Notes under the pieces: generated by a model
Database searches by the model: none
What the model was told of the DNA's origin: nothing
Seen by the model: only the letters and a program-made list of their open reading frames with translations
Position numbers and translations under genes: made by a program
Shown: one piece after another, positions 8,783-18,000 of the stretch
How the letters are laid out: each line of letters begins with the position of its first letter
Numbering within the stretch: position 1 is the first letter of the stretch
Assembly: GCF_001276715.1 (NCBI RefSeq)
Contig: NZ_LIUQ01000038.1
Span: 1 to 64,000 of the forward strand
Source of the DNA: Planktothricoides sp. SR001
Lineage (GTDB): Bacteria > Cyanobacteriota > Cyanobacteriia > Cyanobacteriales > Laspinemataceae
DNA: 64,000 bases
Direction of reading: 5' to 3'

Positions 8783-8885
8783 GTTTGAGCGATCGCCCAA
8801 GATCGGCAAAACTCTGCCTAGGAAAAGTGACTCATGCTACTGTAAAAATATTCACAGATTCTCTGGGGCTGCCCATTGACTATCG

Positions 8886-9962
8886 ATGATAAATAAGATT
8901 CAGCAATTTATCGGGTTTGTGTTGTTGATGATTTTGGTGATGGGAATGACGATCGCCCCCAGTCACAGAAACCAGGCTTCTCTAAAACATCCGGTTTCTT
9001 CTCCCCCGGCAACCATTCCCACCCCTGAACTTGTGTCCGAATTTTCACCCATCAAGACAGAGGAAGCCCCAAAACCACCGGAAACATCGTCACCGATTGA
9101 TTTTCCTACGATATCTTCTAAGAGAATCTTCACCGACTTAGAGAACTTGGCTTTTGAGCGTTATTCTGAATCACAACGAGAACAAGCCCGTCAATATATT
9201 ATCGATCAGCTAGAAGCAGCGGGATGGGAAACCCAGCAGCAAGAGTTTGAGGAGGGAATTAACCTCTATGGCGATCGCCCCGGAACAGACCCCGACGCTG
9301 GGACGATTTTAGTGGCTGCCCATTATGATACGGTGGCATTTTCTCCCGGCGCCGATGATAATGCCACGGGAGTGGCTACGGTTTTAGAAATTGCTCGGTT
9401 ATTAAAAAATAGAGAAACGGCGCGATCGCTGCGAGTGGCTTTCTTTGACAAAGAAGAAAGTGGGCTTTGGGGCAGTTTGGCTTTTGCGGGCAATGAGCAA
9501 CTCCGCGCTAACTTAAAAGGGGTAATTATCGCTGACATGATTGGCTATGCTTGCCATATTCCCGGATGTCAAAGCTATCCTGTGAATATCCCGGTTACTC
9601 CCCCTAGCAACAAAGGGGATTTTATTGTGGTGATTGGGGATGCGGAAAATTTACCCTTACTGAATACCTTCAATTCTGTAAAAACTGACGCGATCGCCAG
9701 TAAAAACATTCACACCAGCCCAGTTTTAACCATACCCATTCCGTTAAAAGGTGTTTTAACCCCAGATACCTTGCGTAGTGACCATGCACCTTTCTGGTAT
9801 CAAGGGATTGGGGCGGTCTTGGTGACGGATACGGCCAACCTTCGCAATCCCCATTATCATCAGCCCACGGATGTGGTGGAAAATATTGATCGCGAGTTCT
9901 TTCTTGGTTCGGCGCAACTAATTCTCAACAGCACTACTACTTTATTAGAAAGTCACCGTTAG
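8886..9962 (+). CDS. M28 family zinc peptidase, exported or membrane-anchored, 358 aa
   Basis: This is an aminopeptidase-type M28 metallopeptidase that would hydrolyse N-terminal residues using two zinc ions. Residues 9-24 form one hydrophobic segment (signal peptide or anchor), followed by a Pro-rich linker (about 37-75). The catalytic domain shows the zinc-ligand pattern of the family: HYD at 146-148, DDN at 157-159, the DKEESG pair with E190/E191, D217 in IADMIG, and a C-terminal His in NPHYHQPTD near residue 330. SDHAPFWYQGIGAV just before it is also typical. The protein probably acts in the periplasm. The gene stands alone between hairpins. Natural substrate is unknown. Confidence 0.88.
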   Translation: MINKIQQFIGFVLLMILVMGMTIAPSHRNQASLKHPVSSPPATIPTPELVSEFSPIKTEEAPKPPETSSPIDFPTISSKRIFTDLENLAFERYSESQREQARQYIIDQLEAAGWETQQQEFEEGINLYGDRPGTDPDAGTILVAAHYDTVAFSPGADDNATGVATVLEIARLLKNRETARSLRVAFFDKEESGLWGSLAFAGNEQLRANLKGVIIADMIGYACHIPGCQSYPVNIPVTPPSNKGDFIVVIGDAENLPLLNTFNSVKTDAIASKNIHTSPVLTIPIPLKGVLTPDTLRSDHAPFWYQGIGAVLVTDTANLRNPHYHQPTDVVENIDREFFLGSAQLILNSTTTLLESHR

Positions 9963-10358
9963 AAACCGCTTTTAGCAACTGCCTTTAGAAACCGTAGAGG
10001 CGCGTTCCGCATTTCTGAGGGCAAGGGAAATTGTCTTTTATTCCCGATGCTTTCTGACTCAAGAAGACAGCCTACTCCCCACTCCCTACTACCTACTTCC
10101 TACTGCCTATTATCTGTTAAAAATTTTCCCATCTCAAATTGATCCCTTCCTAAGTAGAAGCAGTAAAGATAATCTAATGATAACGATTAGTTACATTCCC
10201 GGATTCCCCCTCAGCTTCACCCAGGCAATGATCTCTGTCACAAGGCTTAGTGAGAATGATCATTGGGGATTAAGGATTAAATTTACTTAATATTTCCCGC
10301 CAATCAAAGATAATCTAAATATAGAGAAACTTCCAGAAAAATCTCGCATCTTAGGCAA
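9963..10358. other. Intergenic region
   Basis: No gene is visible. It contains a low-complexity CTAC/CTCC-rich stretch (about 10072-10110) of the kind that recurs in this genome. AT-rich sequence follows, probably holding the promoter of the small gene at 10359. Confidence 0.5.
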
Positions 10359-10565
10359 ATGATAGTTTACGTTAATTTCTATAAACAAACCATCTCAGAA
10401 ATCTTTTATCAGATCTGGCAAACAAAACAAATCAGCGCCCGCCATCGATGGGGATTAATGTCTGCTCTCATGCAAGATTCTCTGAGCGAGGATGAGCGGG
10501 ATGCCATTGACCGACTGTTGCACGCCGTTCGGCGCGGGTGGCTGCAAGTTGAGGATGAAGCTTGA
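10359..10565 (+). CDS. Small conserved-looking cyanobacterial protein, 68 aa
   Basis: An ATG-started 68-residue product with an amphipathic, helix-rich sequence (KQTISEIFYQIWQTKQIS, then ARHRWGLMSALMQDSL, then DERDAIDRLLHAVRRGW). It has no signal peptide or membrane span. The pattern resembles short conserved hypothetical proteins common in cyanobacteria; I cannot name a function. A perfect 12-bp hairpin ~95 bases downstream is consistent with an independently transcribed small gene. Confidence 0.7.
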   Translation: MIVYVNFYKQTISEIFYQIWQTKQISARHRWGLMSALMQDSLSEDERDAIDRLLHAVRRGWLQVEDEA

Positions 10566-10658
10566 TTTCCCCCGTGGATTCATCGATTGATATCTCCTAG
10601 TTGGCTGGGTTCCTCTGTGAACGGCGAAAGTCCAGGTTTACACTTGAATAATCTAACC

Positions 10659-10703
10659 AGATCCGCGATCTCTGATTCAAGGCGATCGCGGATCTCTTTA
10701 ATT
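10659..10703 (+). terminator. Hairpin terminator
   Basis: AGATCCGCGATC (10659-10670) pairs perfectly with GATCGCGGATCT (10684-10695), followed by CTTTAATTT. The right arm includes a HIP1-like GCGATCGC. Confidence 0.65.
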
Positions 10704-10719
10704 TACTTTAATTAATTGA

Positions 10720-10885
10720 TTTAATACCGTTTCCAATTAAAAATGCAACAGTAGAATAGCGGGGCGACTACTTAGGGGAGGATGGGCAAAGCATTCCGGT
10801 ATATAGGTTAATATTTTGAGCGGATACGATCTGCCGGAATGCTTTGCCCCTACTGTTGGATGAATTTTTGTAACTGCTATAATAA
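10720..10885. repeat. MITE-like element with long inverted arms
   Basis: The inner arms GGGCAAAGCATTCCGG (10784-10799) and CCGGAATGCTTTGCCC (10834-10849) are perfectly complementary. The outer arms are imperfect: left end TAATACCGTTTCCAATTAAAAATGCAACAG, right end CTGTTGGATGAATTTTTGTAACTGCTATAAT. The element is ~165 bp with no coding capacity, in an otherwise AT-rich spacer (10566-11044). Confidence 0.7.
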
Positions 10886-11044
10886 CAAGTTGCTGACTAT
10901 TTACATTATATCAACCCTCTAAATATTAAAAAATTAGAAAAAATTATGAGACTAACTAGGCGGTTAGCTTAAAATCAGCCCACTAATGTTAAAATTTGTA
11001 AACTAAGTTAATATTAATTCCATAGACTAGGACTTTTTTAACCT

Positions 11045-11380
11045 ATGACCCCCCCGAATCCAGGCGAATCAGAATTACTCAAAAACCTACTAGAACCGTT
11101 ACTAGAGGACTTCCACTATTGGTTTGGGCGATCGCGGACTTTGCTCGAAACTGAGAAAATTGACTTTCTCGGTGCAGAAAAACAGGCGGATATGCTATCA
11201 CGAGTGCAAGCAGCATCAGAAGAAGTCAAGATTGCCAAGCAGCTTTTTCTTTTAACCAATGGTCAAGCGGGAGTGCAAATGCAGGTACTCATGCCCTGGC
11301 ATCAACTCCTAACGGAGTGCTGGCAAGTCAGCATTCGTTTTCGTCAAGAACAAGCGGCACAACAGCAATCAGAACAATAG
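11045..11380 (+). CDS. DUF2605 domain protein, 111 aa
   Basis: The product matches my recollection of the cyanobacterial DUF2605 family: a soluble helical protein starting MTPPNPGESELLKNLLEPLLEDF, with YWFGRSRTLLE and a central QVLMPWHQLLTECW block. The C-terminus is Gln-rich. It is followed after 159 bases by a DUF2973 gene, and to my knowledge these two families are commonly neighbours in cyanobacteria. Their shared function is not established. No catalytic motif is visible. Confidence 0.8.
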   Translation: MTPPNPGESELLKNLLEPLLEDFHYWFGRSRTLLETEKIDFLGAEKQADMLSRVQAASEEVKIAKQLFLLTNGQAGVQMQVLMPWHQLLTECWQVSIRFRQEQAAQQQSEQ

Positions 11381-11539
11381 GTTCAATACAATAGGTTGAA
11401 GAAAAAGCGATTTTAACCGAAAATTAAGATTAGAGTTTCGCTACATAAAAGCCCAGGGTTAGCAAAAAGCAGCTTGGCGGCGATCGCAAATCCAATTGCT
11501 CACCTGATTAAACATCAAATACACTGGAGGATAAACCCG

Positions 11540-11866
11540 ATGCTACACCTACTTTATATTCTTGCGTTTACCGGCCTAGCAATTCTGGCAGTAGGTAATT
11601 TAGTCCGCAGTCTGATTACATTAAGTGCTGAATCACAGAGAAGCTACTCCCCGACCAATTGGAACCAAAATTCTCCCTTGTCTCCCGTTGCCTCCCCCCG
11701 GTCTCGACGAGTGCCTCACCCAGAATTTTTAGACGATCAAGGGAATCTAGTGAATGAACCCTTGTTAGTAATGAAATCAATGACGGTAGAAGATGCCCGT
11801 CAGAAATTAGATGAGCTTTATAATTCTTCTCCAAGTGGCAACAGTGAACCCAAGGAACAAGCCTAG
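11540..11866 (+). CDS. DUF2973 domain membrane protein, 108 aa
   Basis: The start at 11540 is chosen over an upstream in-frame TTG because CTGGAGG lies 11 bases before it and the protein then begins with the family-typical MLHLLYILAFTGLAILAVGN. One hydrophobic helix (residues 2-20) is followed by a soluble tail with PRSRRVPHPEFLDDQGN and a helical MTVEDARQKLDELYN segment. It is probably a single-span membrane protein, co-transcribed with the DUF2605 gene upstream. A clear terminator follows the stop. Function unknown. Confidence 0.8.
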   Translation: MLHLLYILAFTGLAILAVGNLVRSLITLSAESQRSYSPTNWNQNSPLSPVASPRSRRVPHPEFLDDQGNLVNEPLLVMKSMTVEDARQKLDELYNSSPSGNSEPKEQA

Positions 11867-11888
11867 TTGGTTTAATCATAAAAACTGC

Positions 11889-11931
11889 CAAAATTAAGAC
11901 TTGAGAATCATCACTCAGGTCTTAATTTTTT
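11889..11931 (+). terminator. Rho-independent terminator
   Basis: AAATTAAGACTTGAG pairs with CTCAGGTCTTAATTT around an AATCATCA loop and runs into TTTTT at 11926-11931. It ends the DUF2605-DUF2973 unit. The following 11932-12223 is AT-rich with no visible gene and should contain the promoter of the carrier gene at 12224. Confidence 0.85.
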
Positions 11932-12223
11932 GAGAGATTCAGAACACTAGAATCCCCGGTAATTACTGATGGATTGTTATCAATTGTGATTGGCGATGAA
12001 TTGCCAATCAACCAGAATCATCGGGATTTAACCGCCCATGAGTACACGATTGATTCCCGATTAATTATTTACATCAAAGATGAAAATCCCATATAGGGTA
12101 GAGTATAACTAAGTCTAAATTATATATTTGTGTATATATATTTGGATATATTTGTATCAGCCCTGAACGAGAAAAAGGTATCTTAAATAAAAATCTAGAG
12201 GACAATTAATCACCCCTGAAACG

Positions 12224-13660
12224 ATGAAAACAAATCAGTTATCTGAACCACAACCGGACGCCCCAATAATGAACGAAACACTGCCACCAATTAATCTATT
12301 CACTATGTTCCGTCTGGGGACATTTCAGATGGGACTAGGAATGATGACCCTATTAACCTTGGGTGTGATTAATCGCGTAATGATTGATGAACTGAAAGTC
12401 CCGGCCTTAATTACCGCCGGGGCGATCGCCATGCATCAGTTTGTCGCCCCTGCCAGAGTATGGTTTGGTCAAATGTCCGATGCCAAACCCATGATGGGGA
12501 TGCACCGGACTGCATATGTTTGGCTCGGTGCATTATTATTTACCAGTCTCTCATTTGTGGCCTTGCAAGTGGTTTGGCAACTCGGTGATACTGTAGCGCT
12601 CAACGGCTGGACTCCCGCCAGCTATCCTTGGGCTGTGATACTCGCGGCGATCTTTGCCCTCTACGGATTAGCCCTGAGTATGAGTTCCACTCCTTTTGCC
12701 GCTTTACTGGTGGATATTTCTGATGATGATAACCGTTCCAAGCTGGTCAGTATTGTTTGGTCAATGCTCATGGTGGGGATTATTATTGGGGCAATTGTCA
12801 GTAGTGGTTTACTCAAGCAAATCGCTTTAGATGCCCCGATCGCGGAATTAAAAGCTTCGATTAACCGACTCTTTATCATTATTCCAGCGATCGTATTTTC
12901 CTTAGCCATCATTGCTACTTTTGGCGTAGAAAAAAAGTATTCTCGCTACGCCATCCGTTCTACGGTTGCCAACCGGGAAGATCAAATTACCTTCGGCAAA
13001 GCCTTAAAGATTTTAACCGCCAACCGCCAAACCGGGATATTTTTCTGCTTCGTCTTAATAATGACGATTAGTTTATTTATGCAAGATGCTATTCTCGAAC
13101 CTTATGGTGGCCAAGTCTTCAAAATGGAAATTGCCCAAACCACTCGCCTGAATGCATTTTTGGGCATGGGTACTTTAATGGGAATTGGGTCTACTGGTTT
13201 TTTGATTGTGCCGCGCTTGGGCAAACAAAAGACAGCTAAATATGGCTGTATCGGTGCGGCAGTTTGCTCTGGATTATTTATTATGGCCGGATTTGTCGGT
13301 CAACCGGGAATGCTCATGGGTGTCTTAGTTTTATTTGGTTTACTATCAGGCATCCTTACCGCTGGAGTCTTAAGCTTAATGTTAGATTTGACAGCAGCGG
13401 AAACAGCAGGTACATTTATTGGCGCATGGGGATTAGCTCAAGCAATTGCCAGAGGACTTTCGACGGTGTTGGGCGGTGCCATTCTGGATGCGGGTCGAAA
13501 TCTATTCACCGAACCAGTTCTGGCTTACGGCACGGTGTTTGCCACCCAAGCAGTTGGGATGCTCTTGTCAATTATCTTGCTGAACCAGGTGAATATCCAA
13601 GAGTTTCGCGATAATGCAAGGGCAACGATTATGACGATCATCGAAGGGGAACTAGACTAA
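12224..13660 (+). CDS. PucC/BCD-family major facilitator membrane carrier, 478 aa
   Basis: The product is an integral membrane protein with about 12 predicted hydrophobic helices. It has the hallmark start of the bacteriochlorophyll-delivery (BCD/PucC) branch of the MFS: NLFTMFRLGTFQMGLGMMTLLTLGVINRVMIDEL, followed by AMHQFVAPARVWFGQMSDAKPMMGMHRTAYVWLG. In purple bacteria PucC-type proteins help assemble light-harvesting complexes. The cyanobacterial relatives are thought to handle chlorophyll or carotenoid, but this is not settled. Length and motifs are normal. The gene is monocistronic, with a GC-rich repeat region directly downstream. Confidence 0.88.
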   Translation: MKTNQLSEPQPDAPIMNETLPPINLFTMFRLGTFQMGLGMMTLLTLGVINRVMIDELKVPALITAGAIAMHQFVAPARVWFGQMSDAKPMMGMHRTAYVWLGALLFTSLSFVALQVVWQLGDTVALNGWTPASYPWAVILAAIFALYGLALSMSSTPFAALLVDISDDDNRSKLVSIVWSMLMVGIIIGAIVSSGLLKQIALDAPIAELKASINRLFIIIPAIVFSLAIIATFGVEKKYSRYAIRSTVANREDQITFGKALKILTANRQTGIFFCFVLIMTISLFMQDAILEPYGGQVFKMEIAQTTRLNAFLGMGTLMGIGSTGFLIVPRLGKQKTAKYGCIGAAVCSGLFIMAGFVGQPGMLMGVLVLFGLLSGILTAGVLSLMLDLTAAETAGTFIGAWGLAQAIARGLSTVLGGAILDAGRNLFTEPVLAYGTVFATQAVGMLLSIILLNQVNIQEFRDNARATIMTIIEGELD

Positions 13661-13669
13661 AGCCACTGC

Positions 13670-13790
13670 GCTTCCCCGCCCCTCGCCCCCCGCCCCCCGT
13701 CCCCCGTCCCCCGTCCCCCGTCTTCACGGGGGCAGGCTTCCCCCGTCTGCACGGGGGGCTGGCTGCATGGGGGCAGGCTTGGGGTGCCCC
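13670..13790. repeat. C/G-rich low-complexity repeat
   Basis: Tandem GTCCCCC units (about 13690-13722) are followed by CACGGGGGCAGGCTTCCCCCGTCTGCACGGGGG, which can form alternative hairpins. It lies right after the PucC-like gene and may help end transcription. The rest of 13791-13957 shows no gene. Confidence 0.6.
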
Positions 13791-13957
13791 CAAGTAGAGC
13801 AACTGGCGCCAAGTGGCGTATTGTTTGGCCATCTCTAATGGGTTTAATGTGGATGATCTGGCTGAGAAATCCACTGCGATAAACTGACTGTTTACACAGA
13901 TTGCATTACATTTTGCATCACCTACAAGCATTACATTTGACCATTGACCACTGACTA

Positions 13958-14773
13958 ATGAAAGATTTTTGGGATCAAGTCTTAAATTTTGCCAAGACCA
14001 CCTGTAACAAAGTGGGCAGTGAACTGCTTGCGGATTTTGGCCAGGTTCAGCCTTCGGAAAAGAAAGATGGGAGTTTAATTACCCAATCAGATAAATGGGC
14101 TGATGAAGAATTGTGCAAGGCGATCGCATTTCATTTTCCCGATCATGGGATTTTGAGCGAGGAAAGCCAGCGGATATTCCCTAATTCCGAATGGTGTTGG
14201 GTCGTCGATCCGCTTGATGGCACCACCAACTTTGCCCGTGGCATTCCCCTGTGGGGGATTTCTTTGGGATTACTTTATCGTGGCATTCCCGTGTTTGGTT
14301 ACATCTATATGCCCCCATTGGGAACTTCTTTTCATGGCTTTTGGTATGGCCAAACAGATCTAAAAGGGCCTAGGGGTGCGTTTCGCAATAATCGCCCGAT
14401 CGAAACTTGCGCTGATGAACCGACTCACAATCACTTTTTTAATTTTTGTTCTCGCAGTATTCCGATAGTCCAGCATCCTTTTCCCTGCAAAATTCGCTTA
14501 TTAGGCGTCGCGAGTTACAATTTTCTCTGCGTGGCCGCCGGTTCAACTATTGGCGGAGTCGAAGCAACCCCCAAAGTTTGGGATATTTGTGGGGCTTATC
14601 CAATTGTCCAAGCGGCAGGAGGAGTGTGGCAACCTTTGGATAATGCCCAGATTTTTCCCCTGAAACCGGGTCACGATTATAGCGATCGCAATTTTCCGAC
14701 ATTAGTTGTGGCTAAACCAGAATTAGTGCGAATTTTTCAACCCTTTGTCCCATGGGCAAAATTTAACCCCTGA
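13958..14773 (+). CDS. Inositol monophosphatase family protein, 271 aa
   Basis: A Mg2+/Li+-sensitive phosphatase fold that would dephosphorylate a sugar or inositol phosphate. Family signatures are present: ILSEES with metal-binding E68/E69, WVVDPLDGTTNFARG with D84 and D87 (metal ligands), and the C-terminal motif WDICGAYPIVQAAGG near residue 206. Length is typical. Cyanobacterial members include inositol monophosphatase and histidinol-phosphatase-like enzymes, and I cannot tell the substrate from sequence alone. The gene appears monocistronic. Confidence 0.88.
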   Translation: MKDFWDQVLNFAKTTCNKVGSELLADFGQVQPSEKKDGSLITQSDKWADEELCKAIAFHFPDHGILSEESQRIFPNSEWCWVVDPLDGTTNFARGIPLWGISLGLLYRGIPVFGYIYMPPLGTSFHGFWYGQTDLKGPRGAFRNNRPIETCADEPTHNHFFNFCSRSIPIVQHPFPCKIRLLGVASYNFLCVAAGSTIGGVEATPKVWDICGAYPIVQAAGGVWQPLDNAQIFPLKPGHDYSDRNFPTLVVAKPELVRIFQPFVPWAKFNP

Positions 14774-14808
14774 AGGCTGTTTTTCTTGACAATTAATTGG
14801 ACTTACAC

Positions 14809-14846
14809 CGCTCTCAGATTTAAACCAAAAATAAATCTGGGAGCGA
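14809..14846. terminator. Hairpin after the phosphatase gene
   Basis: CGCTCTCAGATTTA (14809-14822) pairs with TAAATCTGGGAGCG (14832-14845). The stem is 14 bp with one mismatch and has no T-run. The rest of 14847-15265 is AT-rich without a convincing gene. Confidence 0.5.
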
Positions 14847-15265
14847 GAGTAGCAGTAAAACTCAGTCAGCTTCTAGGGTTTGATGAGTAAGTCCTCTGTT
14901 GATTAAAACCAAGTTTTTTCGCCGGAAAATTATCAATTTCTATTCATCGCCATTTATCCTACCATTATCCTACCAAATTCGACGCAATTAACCCCTGATT
15001 GATGGTTTATCCCATACCTGACGGATCTACAATTCGGTATTCAAAGGGTATAAAAAAATTCCGGATCGGGATTTTGAGGGGTATCCGTTGCCAGCTTCCC
15101 ATCATTTTCAAATCTTTTCAAACCATTTTGAATTTGATCGCCACTACATCTGACTTATGCGCTAATTACGCTATTGATTGCGTGTTTGCCGCAACCGACA
15201 AGGAAAAATATATGAGAGATTAGAATCAGCAGAGCTTGGACTGGTGAGGAAGGAGTGCAATCGGT

Positions 15266-16393
15266 ATGATATTGGTTGAAGAAAAGCTGACACAAGATTG
15301 GCGATCGCGCCTGTTGCGGGAGGCTCCAGAATATCAAAGCAGTTATGATGGGATGATCCGCTGGCTGTTAGGCGAAAACCCAGAACGGCTGAATCACTTG
15401 AACGATCAAGAGCTTTTGGTGATTTCTCAGGGGATGGATTACCGCTGGAGAATTTTACAACAGCGTTATTTGGGCGTACCCATGACCCAAGGGTATAACC
15501 AGTTAATTCGTCGCTTGGCCAGTTTATTTTTAGTTCGCAATAAGATCCGCACTTGGGTGGCTTTGAGTCGCGATCGCCAGCGCACGGTGGTAGACGTGAT
15601 CCAAGAAGTTGTCCAAGAACTTTGTCAGCGCGATCGCTATATGCAAAAACAAGTAACCTGGATCGGTCAATGCACGGAAGATTCCCGGTTACGCAATGCC
15701 TTATTACTGGCAAGCCTCGAAGAATATTGTCTGCGTCCAGTCCGCAACCAGCCCCTCTTGACCTATCGCTTTTTTAACTATCTGCGCCAGTCGGGACGCG
15801 CTGGACTCACCCATGTACCCGATACCGAGTTAATTCGCTTAGTCTCCCAAGAGATTACCACCGATGACAGTGATGACCCTGTAAGCCTCCTGGATGAACA
15901 AGCGATCGCCCAATATGAAGATCGACAAGCCTGGGAAGAACAACAGCGTCTGCGTCAAGCGGTCTGTGAAGAATTTGCCGATTATTTAGCCAAAAAAGTC
16001 GATCCGATGGCGGCTAAATGGCTGCATCTGTATTTGCAAGGTCGTTCCCAAGAGGCGATCGCCCAAGAACTCAACCTGCCGATCAAACAAATTTATCGTT
16101 TACGGGAAAAAATCAGCTACCATGCCATGCGGATTTTTAGCCTGAAAATTCAACCAGAGTTAGTCACCAACTGGCTGCAAACCTCTCTAACCGAACATAG
16201 CCTGGGTTTGACCCCAACTCAATGGCAGAAATATCTAGATAGTCTCACCCCGATCCAACGGCAGGTCTTATCCCAGTTAAAAGCCGGTCAACCCATCAAG
16301 GCGATCGCGACTTCTTTACATCTAAAAACTTCTCAAGTATTGACCGAATGGACTCAACTGTATTTAACCGCCCAATCCGTAAGAAATTCCTGA
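15266..16393 (+). CDS. HetZ-related protein, 375 aa
   Basis: The product is soluble, helical and basic. Its blocks match, to my recollection, a HetZ-related cyanobacterial family: LTQDWRSRLL near the start, QRYLGVPMTQGYNQLIRRL, FLVRNKIRTWVALSRDRQR, LLLASLEEYCLRPVRNQPLL, TDDSDDPVSLLDEQA, and a C-terminal helix-turn-helix-like segment GRSQEAIAQELNLPIKQIYRLREKISYHA. A second sigma-4-like segment lies at about residues 335-365. HetZ itself acts in heterocyst differentiation. This relative also occurs in non-heterocystous strains, so a general transcriptional or DNA-binding role is an inference. The ATG at 15266 follows a GGAAGGAG-like site. Confidence 0.65.
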   Translation: MILVEEKLTQDWRSRLLREAPEYQSSYDGMIRWLLGENPERLNHLNDQELLVISQGMDYRWRILQQRYLGVPMTQGYNQLIRRLASLFLVRNKIRTWVALSRDRQRTVVDVIQEVVQELCQRDRYMQKQVTWIGQCTEDSRLRNALLLASLEEYCLRPVRNQPLLTYRFFNYLRQSGRAGLTHVPDTELIRLVSQEITTDDSDDPVSLLDEQAIAQYEDRQAWEEQQRLRQAVCEEFADYLAKKVDPMAAKWLHLYLQGRSQEAIAQELNLPIKQIYRLREKISYHAMRIFSLKIQPELVTNWLQTSLTEHSLGLTPTQWQKYLDSLTPIQRQVLSQLKAGQPIKAIATSLHLKTSQVLTEWTQLYLTAQSVRNS

Positions 16394-16440
16394 TCGGGAA
16401 AATTGGTTCTTGATACACTAAGTAAACCCGATCACTTTTT
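16391..16440 (+). terminator. Terminator overlapping the HetZ-related gene's stop
   Basis: TGATCGGG (from 16391) pairs with CCCGATCA (16427-16434), followed by CTTTTT. The loop is long. A second hairpin, TCCGATTCCTG / CAGGATCGGA, follows at 16463-16490. No convincing gene is seen in 16441-16727. Confidence 0.5.
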
Positions 16441-16727
16441 ATGGGATGCGGGTACATCCATGTCCGATTCCTGATGAATCCAGGATCGGAACCCTGTTCC
16501 AAACCTCGCTGATTCTCCTGACGTGGCGATCGTAGGCGTGAGACTTAACCTGAAAAGCCTCACGAATATGTCAGTCCAATCTCTCTACCCTCTGACCGAC
16601 TCCCTAGCATTCAACATCCTTGGGTCGGAGGTATATCATCGCAAATTTTATCCTGAGAAAATAAAGCCAGCGGTATATACCTGCGATTGGTGTCACCGAA
16701 AGTTTTGCCTCAGTTGAATTTAAAATC

Positions 16728-17873
16728 ATGCCATCTATGCCTATACCATCCCCATCTCCAAGTGACGGGTCTGCCCGAATTGATTCTCAGCAAATATTCC
16801 AGTTGATTGATAGCATCCTGCCGTTTGAAGTCTGTCTTTACTATCAAGTCCTGCCTTTATCGATCCAGGGGAGTCGCCTCCATCTTGGTATGGTCGATCC
16901 TAAAGATGTCTCTGCCCTTGATTATGTGCGACGAATTTTGAGCTATGTAAATTGTTCCTTGGTGCCAAAATCTTTAGAATCCAAAGTGCATAGTGACACC
17001 CTTTCCGCTTATTTAAAATATTCTCATTCTCGCCATGCTGCGGTATCGAGCGCTGCTGCCGCCAAACCCAGTCCGAGCAAATATGCTAAAGAGCAGGAAA
17101 GCGAACCTCCAGTTAATCAAAATAATGAATCGGCTTTAGTTTATAATCCGGCGGGGAATTTGGTGCGGACTGAACAACAAATAGCCGCCGCCCGTCGCCT
17201 CAACAAGCCGCCGGAAATAAAAGTTCCTCCTGGGGTCTCCCCATCCCTGAATGAATTGCCAGTTTTAACGGTGCATTCCGTTCATTTAGGTAAGGATCTT
17301 GAGTCACTGGCGCATTTACCACCCAATCAACTCCTGCAAGAATTATTAGCCAGAGTTTTACAAGGAGGAATTGGTCGCTTATACTTCGAGCGACAAATGC
17401 AAAAAGGCCGAATTCTTTGGAGTCAAAATGGGGTGGTGCAATCGGTATTATCTAATATGTCTGAACCTTTATTTCAAAGTACCCTGAATGAATTTAAGCG
17501 CTTAGTTAATTTAAGTTTAATGCCGGTCAAAGAACCGAAACAAGTGGAAATTTTACGTTCTTATCAAAATGCGGATTTATTATTACGCTTAAGGATTATG
17601 CCTGGGGTGAATGGGGAAGAAGCGACTCTGCAAGTTTTACGGGGAGCAGCTTTAAAATTCTATCAACAGCAACAAATTGTGGCTTTGAGTCGAGATGCTT
17701 TACGATTAGCCCATCAACTTGAATATAAAATTAACCAACTAGAGCGAAATGCTCGGAATAATCCCGATCTTATGCCCAGAGAATTAGACTCTTTACCCGT
17801 GCTGAATCAGCTTCTTCAAAAAGTAGAAAATCAAGTCAATTTTCTGCGGTCTTTACAATATAAAAAGCTGTGA
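16728..17873 (+). CDS. PilB/GspE N-terminal-like domain protein, 381 aa
   Basis: Residues ~20-105 resemble the N-terminal domain of type II secretion / type IV pilus ATPases (QQIFQLIDSILPFEVCLYYQVLPL, LGMVDPKDVSALDYVRRILSYVNCSLV, with the DP-AL-YV pattern of that domain). A Ser/Ala/Pro-rich linker follows. The C-terminal ~200 residues (from PVLTVHSVHLG) contain no Walker A P-loop, so this is not a motor ATPase. An adaptor or regulatory role in pilus or secretion systems is a guess. It may bind a nucleotide second messenger, since related MshE-N domains bind c-di-GMP, but the key residues were not verified. It is convergent with aroF. Confidence 0.6.
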   Translation: MPSMPIPSPSPSDGSARIDSQQIFQLIDSILPFEVCLYYQVLPLSIQGSRLHLGMVDPKDVSALDYVRRILSYVNCSLVPKSLESKVHSDTLSAYLKYSHSRHAAVSSAAAAKPSPSKYAKEQESEPPVNQNNESALVYNPAGNLVRTEQQIAAARRLNKPPEIKVPPGVSPSLNELPVLTVHSVHLGKDLESLAHLPPNQLLQELLARVLQGGIGRLYFERQMQKGRILWSQNGVVQSVLSNMSEPLFQSTLNEFKRLVNLSLMPVKEPKQVEILRSYQNADLLLRLRIMPGVNGEEATLQVLRGAALKFYQQQQIVALSRDALRLAHQLEYKINQLERNARNNPDLMPRELDSLPVLNQLLQKVENQVNFLRSLQYKKL

Positions 17874-17918
17874 ATTAAAGATATTTGAATGGGATAGAAT
17901 AATATGGTGTAAAAATAA

Positions 17919-17941
17919 GGACACGGGCTTTTTCCGTGTCC
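17919..17941. terminator. Bidirectional hairpin between convergent genes
   Basis: GGACACGG pairs with CCGTGTCC around a GCTTTTT loop. A near-identical hairpin occurs at 59654-59676, so it is also a dispersed repeat. It lies between the PilB-N-like gene (+) and aroF (-). Confidence 0.65.
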
Positions 17942-18000
17942 GTGAATCTGGTAAAATTACCAAATTAATTGCTGAAATTAGCCATTTCAGCCCTAGAAAA

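Noticed and set aside
10570-10650. Possible tRNA or small RNA (GTTGGCTGGGTTCCTCTGTG region)
   Set aside because: No cloverleaf with the conserved T-loop and acceptor pairing could be drawn.
14999-15223. Possible 74-aa gene upstream of the HetZ-related gene
   Set aside because: Weak start, no ribosome binding site and no recognisable features; more likely leader or spacer sequence.
16523-16717. Possible 64-aa gene (with a CDWCHRKFC motif) before the PilB-N-like gene
   Set aside because: The start is a GTG within a HIP1-rich region and there is no ribosome binding site; the Cys pairs are suggestive but not enough.
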